A stretch of DNA of 64,000 nt from contig NZ_JAFEWE010000015.1 of the NCBI RefSeq assembly GCF_017355785.1, positions 1 through 64,000 on the forward strand, written 5' to 3'. The DNA comes from Desertivirga arenae. Lineage in GTDB: Bacteria; Bacteroidota; Bacteroidia; Sphingobacteriales; Sphingobacteriaceae. Made by a program: the position numbers and the translations under genes. The notes beneath the pieces were generated by a model. It saw only the letters and a program-made list of their open reading frames with translations. It did not search any database and was not told where the DNA came from. The number at the start of each line of letters is the position of its first letter. Positions within the stretch are counted from its first letter, which is position 1. Below, one piece after another: positions 60,347 through 64,000 of the stretch.

Positions 60347-60488
60347 ACTTCCTACGCCAGCATTACCTGGATCAGGTTCCTGTCCAACATCTTAAAGCCT
60401 GTTAATCGGACTAAAAGCCTATTTGTTTGACTATGGGTGTAATCTCAGCCTGCAAATATGATTTGGTTATATTTACAAGCACCCCTAA
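60347..60488 (-). promoter_or_regulatory. TPP (thiamine pyrophosphate) riboswitch
   Basis: On the minus strand the aptamer reads AGGGGTGCTTG near its 5' end (60488), then GCAGGCTGAGATTACACCC (the CTGAGA core, 60453-60435), an irregular variable arm, and GAACCTGATCCAGGTAATGC with TGGCGTAGGAAGT (60378-60347). These are the conserved 5' and 3' halves of the THI element in correct order. It lies about 50 nt before the TonB receptor ATG, and a -7 box TACTTTTG (60503 to 60496) sits just upstream. Confidence 0.96.
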
Positions 60489-60495
60489 ATTTCTG

Positions 60496-60503
60496 CAAAA
60501 GTA
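60496..60503 (-). promoter_or_regulatory. -7 promoter element for the riboswitch transcript
   Basis: TACTTTTG on the minus strand matches TAnnTTTG and places the transcription start at the first aptamer bases. The -33 site shows only a poor match. Confidence 0.55.
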
Positions 60504-60675
60504 TGAAAAATAAAGTAAGGACAGCGTTTTTTCTAATATTCATCACACCCCGACACGAAAAGCAGTAGAGTAAATGATTACGAAGAGCAAAGAAGGCATT
60601 CGATTCCGCCGCCCGAAACTATTAATGCACTCAGTTCCGAGACAAAGGTTGGTTAAGTATCAGTAAAATGATTTA

Positions 60676-61611
60676 TTAAAACTTAATATCTCCTTTCGGA
60701 AGACCGGGACCTGATTTATTTAGCGAGACAGTAAGCTTTGCAGAAGGCTTAGTTAATTTTACAGCTTTATCCCTAAGCTCCGCGATCTTCATTAACATTT
60801 GAGGACCTTCATAATCAAATATCCAATCCCGTTCACTTGTTTTAACTGCATCTGACTTAGGTGTTTGCATCGCATCACTGGTTTCAGGAAGGGGAAGCTG
60901 CCATACATTCAAAAGCTCAGCAGGGCTCCGTTGTGAAGAATTTGTAGTTTCCATCTCCCCTATAAACACCTGATCATAAGCGTGTATAGACATACTTACC
61001 GCCACTAATCTTCCTTCGGGTACGACTTCATCCAACTCAATATTACCACCAGCATAGCTGTCTCGGCTACCTATTTTAATGTCCTTCGTCGAAACATAAC
61101 TAAACACCCTGCTTCTAAAGTCAAATGCGACTACAGTAAACCGTAGAATATAATAAGCCGCATTACAACCCTTAATATCGTTTATTGTAACAGCAGGAAG
61201 ATGTATACTTACCTTTTTATCCTGGCTTAACTGGGCAGAAGCTCTTACTCTAAGTACCTTATCAAGTGGAGAATTGTTATTGAACTGAAAACCTTTCAGG
61301 AAGCTCATATCACCATCATGGATATCCCTTTCGCCTCTTTCCTTGGCACTGGCAGAGACCGCTTTGCGCACCGCCGAGGTACAGCGATTGATCATGGCTC
61401 CGTCGTATCCCTTGTAAGCCCACTTAAAAGCTTTCCTGATTATCCTTGCTGTGCTGCTGCAAAGCCCAAACTCAAGGCTTGCCTCTTTAGAACTTAAGGT
61501 TTGCTTAACCTTATGCGGTTTCATCTGAACCACATTAAGATCTCGCCAACTACGATAAACGATATTAGATACAGAACCGTGAAGTACCCCTTTTTTATCA
61601 ATTACTGCCAT
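60676..61611 (-). CDS. Hypothetical protein (DUF6266-like)
   Basis: A 311-residue protein, probably of the phylum-specific DUF6266 group: the start MAVIDKKGVLHGSVSNIVYRSWRDLNVVQMKP resembles the 'GxxxGxVGxVVxxxWRGxxVxR' head I associate with it. Two parts: a basic first third (residues 1-110, with RSWRDL and KQTLSSKEASLEFG) and a beta-rich remainder (RVRASAQLSQDKKVSIHLPAV). No signal peptide or membrane helix. Function unknown; the basic N-terminus could bind nucleic acid. It is a lone gene; the call is tentative. Confidence 0.65.
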   Translation of the reverse strand: MAVIDKKGVLHGSVSNIVYRSWRDLNVVQMKPHKVKQTLSSKEASLEFGLCSSTARIIRKAFKWAYKGYDGAMINRCTSAVRKAVSASAKERGERDIHDGDMSFLKGFQFNNNSPLDKVLRVRASAQLSQDKKVSIHLPAVTINDIKGCNAAYYILRFTVVAFDFRSRVFSYVSTKDIKIGSRDSYAGGNIELDEVVPEGRLVAVSMSIHAYDQVFIGEMETTNSSQRSPAELLNVWQLPLPETSDAMQTPKSDAVKTSERDWIFDYEGPQMLMKIAELRDKAVKLTKPSAKLTVSLNKSGPGLPKGDIKF

Positions 61612-62354
61612 AAGGAAGGTTGTTTCAGTTAAATATTTTATTAATTTTACTTGTAAATTTAACTACCAGATTCCTCTTAGTCAAGGGGAAAGAAAAAATT
61701 TTCTCTTCTCTATCCTTCCACTTCTATTGCGCTAACCCACGCCCTACAAGAGCCTTAGCAACGACTATTCTGACTTATGGTGAATCTTTTTTAAATCGTA
61801 TTTAACTCCTCTTTTAGTCCACGTCTAGTGATAAAAGGTGGACTGAACATGGCTTTTTTATGGAATAAATAAAGATTCATAAATAAGCTGGGAAGAAGTT
61901 AGGATTAATCTGGATAGGCAACAAATAGTAGCAGTAATTATGTGGGAATAACTAGCGTCGATGGACTCAGAGAAATATAAGGAGTCCTAACGGATACTGA
62001 AAGGAATCTGATTTTTTATCACAAAAATAGTAAAATCAGTACCAGGTGCAACTGATAAAAATCACGTCATCGTTCCCGGAAACGATTGCGTAAAAATTGT
62101 AGAGTGATTCGTCTTTTATGTAATATAAACTCTTTAAAATTGTTGAAAACTAGTCCCTTTACTAACGGAAGGCCAGCTACATAAAGATTTATAATAGTGC
62201 TTGTTAGGAAACCAAGCCGCAAAAACAAGCTTAAGATGTTCACCAACTGTGGCAGGCTAAAGCTTCTCTTTTGTAACAAACTTTATTCCTGGTCCCCTGC
62301 GGGATAGGATATTATTATTGCGAATTAACCGTTTTAACGAAAACCAAAATATAA
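61612..62354. other. 743-bp region without a convincing gene
   Basis: Between the hypothetical gene and the GH28 gene I find no reading frame with coding character. Present are an inverted repeat AGTCCAC/GTGGACT (61816-61844, 15-nt loop), a short palindrome ATCGTT-CCCGGA-AACGAT (62069-62086) and a minus-strand 70-codon frame (62067-62279) of low-complexity hydrophobic/basic content that I do not trust. TATTATTG at 62313-62320 may be an imperfect -7 element for the GH28 gene, 35 bp upstream. Confidence 0.5.
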
Positions 62355-64000
62355 ATGACACATACATTTAAAGTACTTGCATTTCTGGGACTGGTGACGG
62401 CGATTGGGGCAACAAATGCAAATGCTCAATCGGCTAAGCCGCAGCAGTGGCCCTCCGTTTTGCCAACTGTACAACTTCCCCAGTTTAAAAAAGACACTAT
62501 TAGCATCGTTAAAAATGGAGCTATCAGCGATGGCATCACATTAAATACAAAAAGTATAAATCAAACTATTGATGAAGTAAGCAAAAATGGAGGAGGAGTA
62601 GTTCTTGTTCCCCGTGGAATATGGGTAACCGGTCCGATAGAGCTTAAAAGCAATGTCAATTTACATTTGGCCAAAGACGCTCTGTTAAGTTTTACTGAGG
62701 ACTTCTCGCAATACAAACTTGTGGAAACAAACTGGGAAGGCCTTGGAGCTGTTCGTAATCAATCACCAATTTCAGGAACAAATCTTGAAAACGTGGCTAT
62801 TACTGGTTATGGTATTGTAGACGGAAACGGCGATGCCTGGAGAATGACTAAAAAGGAAAAGCTTACGGAGTCTCAATGGAAGAAATTAGTTGCTTCAGGG
62901 GGGGTAGTTAGCGAAGATAAAAAATCATGGTACCCATCTGAAAGTTCATTGAAAGGTTCTAAAGTTAAAACTGCAGGAGTTATTGGTGCGGGGAAAACCA
63001 TTAAAGATTTCGAGGAAATCAAAGACTTCCTTCGTCCCAATTTACTGGTATTAACTAATTGCAAAAAAGTACTGCTTGAAGGAGTAACCTTTCAGAACTC
63101 TCCAGCCTGGAACCTTCACCCTTTAATGTGCGAGGATCTTACAGTAAGAAACGTTTATGCTAAGAACCCCTGGTATGCACAGAATGGGGATGGGATTGAC
63201 GTGGAAAGCTGTAAAAATGTTTTGATAGAAAACAGCACCTTCGATGTAGGTGATGACGGTATTTGTATAAAATCTGGCAGAGATGAACAAGGACGACTTA
63301 GAGCAAAGCCAACAGAAAATCTGATAGCCAGAAACAACGTAGTATACCACGCTCACGGAGGTTTTGTAATTGGATCAGAAATGTCTGGTGGTGCTAAAAA
63401 CCTTTATATCTATGATAATACCTTTATTGGAACAGATATCGGTTTACGCTTTAAAACTACTCGAGGCAGAGGTGGGGTTGTTGAAAATATCTTCGTTAAA
63501 AATATCAACATGAAGGATATCCCAGGTGAAGCTATTCTTTTTGACATGTACTATGCAGCTGTGGATCCGGTTCCTGCCGCGGGTGAAAAACGAGAAGCTC
63601 CTAAAGTTGAATTACTCCCTGTTACAGACGCCACACCAGTCTTCAAGAATTTTTATATTAGTAATGTAGTAGCTCAGGGTGCAGAAAAAGCAATTTTTGT
63701 TCGGGGCTTACCTGAGATGAACATCAGTAATATTTTCCTTGAGAATATTATCATCCAGGCAAAAAAAGGAATAGAGATCGAAGAGGCAAAAGGCTTATAC
63801 CTTAAGAATGTAAATGTTGTAACTTCAGAAACTAAGCCTGTTGTTAATGTAAATAACAGTACTCAGGTATATTTTGATAACTTAGCTTTCAATAAAGGCG
63901 CAGAACTATTGTTTAACGTGAATGGTAAACGTACTGCCAATATTAATGTAACCAATACTAAAACTACCAATGCTAAAGTAGTTGCTTCCTACAATCAGGA
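62355..64000 (+). CDS. Secreted glycoside hydrolase family 28 (polygalacturonase-like), partial
   Basis: The first 548 codons of a GH28 right-handed beta-helix enzyme that runs off the right edge. The signal peptide is VLAFLGLVTAIGATNANAQ. Catalytic blocks are present in order: QNGDGIDVESCKNVLIENS, FDVGDDGICIKSGRDE, AHGGFVIGSEMSGG and LRFKTTRGRGG, which supply the three catalytic Asp, the His-containing turn and the Arg/Lys of the family. Repeated short turns (NISNIFLENIIIQ, GLYLKNVNVV) are helix coils. It would cleave or trim pectic galacturonan, releasing galacturonate that fits hexuronate pathways. ATG at 62355 is the only sensible start. Confidence 0.93.
   Translation, partial: MTHTFKVLAFLGLVTAIGATNANAQSAKPQQWPSVLPTVQLPQFKKDTISIVKNGAISDGITLNTKSINQTIDEVSKNGGGVVLVPRGIWVTGPIELKSNVNLHLAKDALLSFTEDFSQYKLVETNWEGLGAVRNQSPISGTNLENVAITGYGIVDGNGDAWRMTKKEKLTESQWKKLVASGGVVSEDKKSWYPSESSLKGSKVKTAGVIGAGKTIKDFEEIKDFLRPNLLVLTNCKKVLLEGVTFQNSPAWNLHPLMCEDLTVRNVYAKNPWYAQNGDGIDVESCKNVLIENSTFDVGDDGICIKSGRDEQGRLRAKPTENLIARNNVVYHAHGGFVIGSEMSGGAKNLYIYDNTFIGTDIGLRFKTTRGRGGVVENIFVKNINMKDIPGEAILFDMYYAAVDPVPAAGEKREAPKVELLPVTDATPVFKNFYISNVVAQGAEKAIFVRGLPEMNISNIFLENIIIQAKKGIEIEEAKGLYLKNVNVVTSETKPVVNVNNSTQVYFDNLAFNKGAELLFNVNGKRTANINVTNTKTTNAKVVASYNQ

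Noticed and set aside
61620-61805. Plus-strand 61-codon frame after the hypothetical gene
   Set aside because: Short, no start context or motif; looks like chance.
62067-62279. Minus-strand 70-codon frame in the gene-poor stretch
   Set aside because: Low-complexity hydrophobic/basic sequence with no motif I recognise; possibly a decayed transposase or methyltransferase fragment, but not supported enough to call a pseudogene.
1-64000. tRNA and rRNA genes
   Set aside because: No cloverleaf-type intergenic sequence or conserved rRNA segment was seen by eye; a tRNAscan run would settle it.

Overview
The window looks like chromosomal DNA of a Bacteroidota bacterium, most likely from the Sphingobacteriaceae (Pedobacter-like). 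The evidence: about 40% GC; the phylum-specific promoter form (-33 TTG / 19-21 bp / -7 TAnnTTTG) at several starts; mostly absent Shine-Dalgarno sites; an arginine pathway built on an ArgF' carbamoyltransferase of acyl-ornithine type; an OmpA/TonB-receptor envelope; and small proteins typical of the phylum. I see no tRNA, rRNA, CRISPR array, phage or intact insertion sequence.

Layout. 1-4.5 kb: transketolase N-subunit (cut by the left edge) and transaldolase on the minus strand, diverging from a LacI regulator, a sugar SDR and mannonate dehydratase (hexuronate catabolism); two near-palindromic operator candidates lie in the divergent gap. 4.5-13.4 kb: housekeeping and repair genes (a 46-residue membrane microprotein, RidA, RecG, an MFS exporter, RNase G, a 29-residue mS38-like basic protein, a TPR protein, HU, MutY, Ssb). 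13.6-23.8 kb: a complete arginine operon (GNAT acylglutamate synthase, argG, argC, argD, argF', argB, proC, argE, argH) behind a leader that encodes a 43-residue peptide with an Arg-rich C-terminus, which is the most interesting candidate here. A four-helix-bundle gene bounded by a perfect 20-bp inverted repeat sits between argE and argH. 23.9-39 kb: an aminotransferase, a split ThrE-type exporter, two RNA methyltransferases, RadA, an ABC exporter, frr, pyrH, and the rplM-rpsI-rpsB-tsf translation operon, then a major OmpA-family porin. Two six-unit, 19-bp tandem arrays in opposite orientation lie upstream of the RsmI-like gene.

39.2-57.8 kb: aminopeptidase P, then a surface-polysaccharide locus of at least eleven glycosyltransferase-like genes with an MsbA-type ABC transporter, a TIGR04325-like methyltransferase, UDP-galactopyranose mutase and an FdtA/FdtB pair for a 3-amino-3,6-dideoxyhexose. 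Strand switches and paralogous pairs suggest a mosaic history. 57.8-64 kb: a TonB-dependent receptor under a TPP riboswitch (probable thiamine uptake), an unrecognised protein, a 0.7 kb stretch without a convincing gene, and a secreted GH28 pectinase-like enzyme cut by the right edge.

The most useful leads are the Arg leader peptide, the bounded four-helix-bundle cassette, the opposed 19-bp arrays, and the Val at position 90 of ArgF', which predicts succinylated rather than acetylated arginine intermediates. All function calls come from reading sequence and motif memory; no database search was run.
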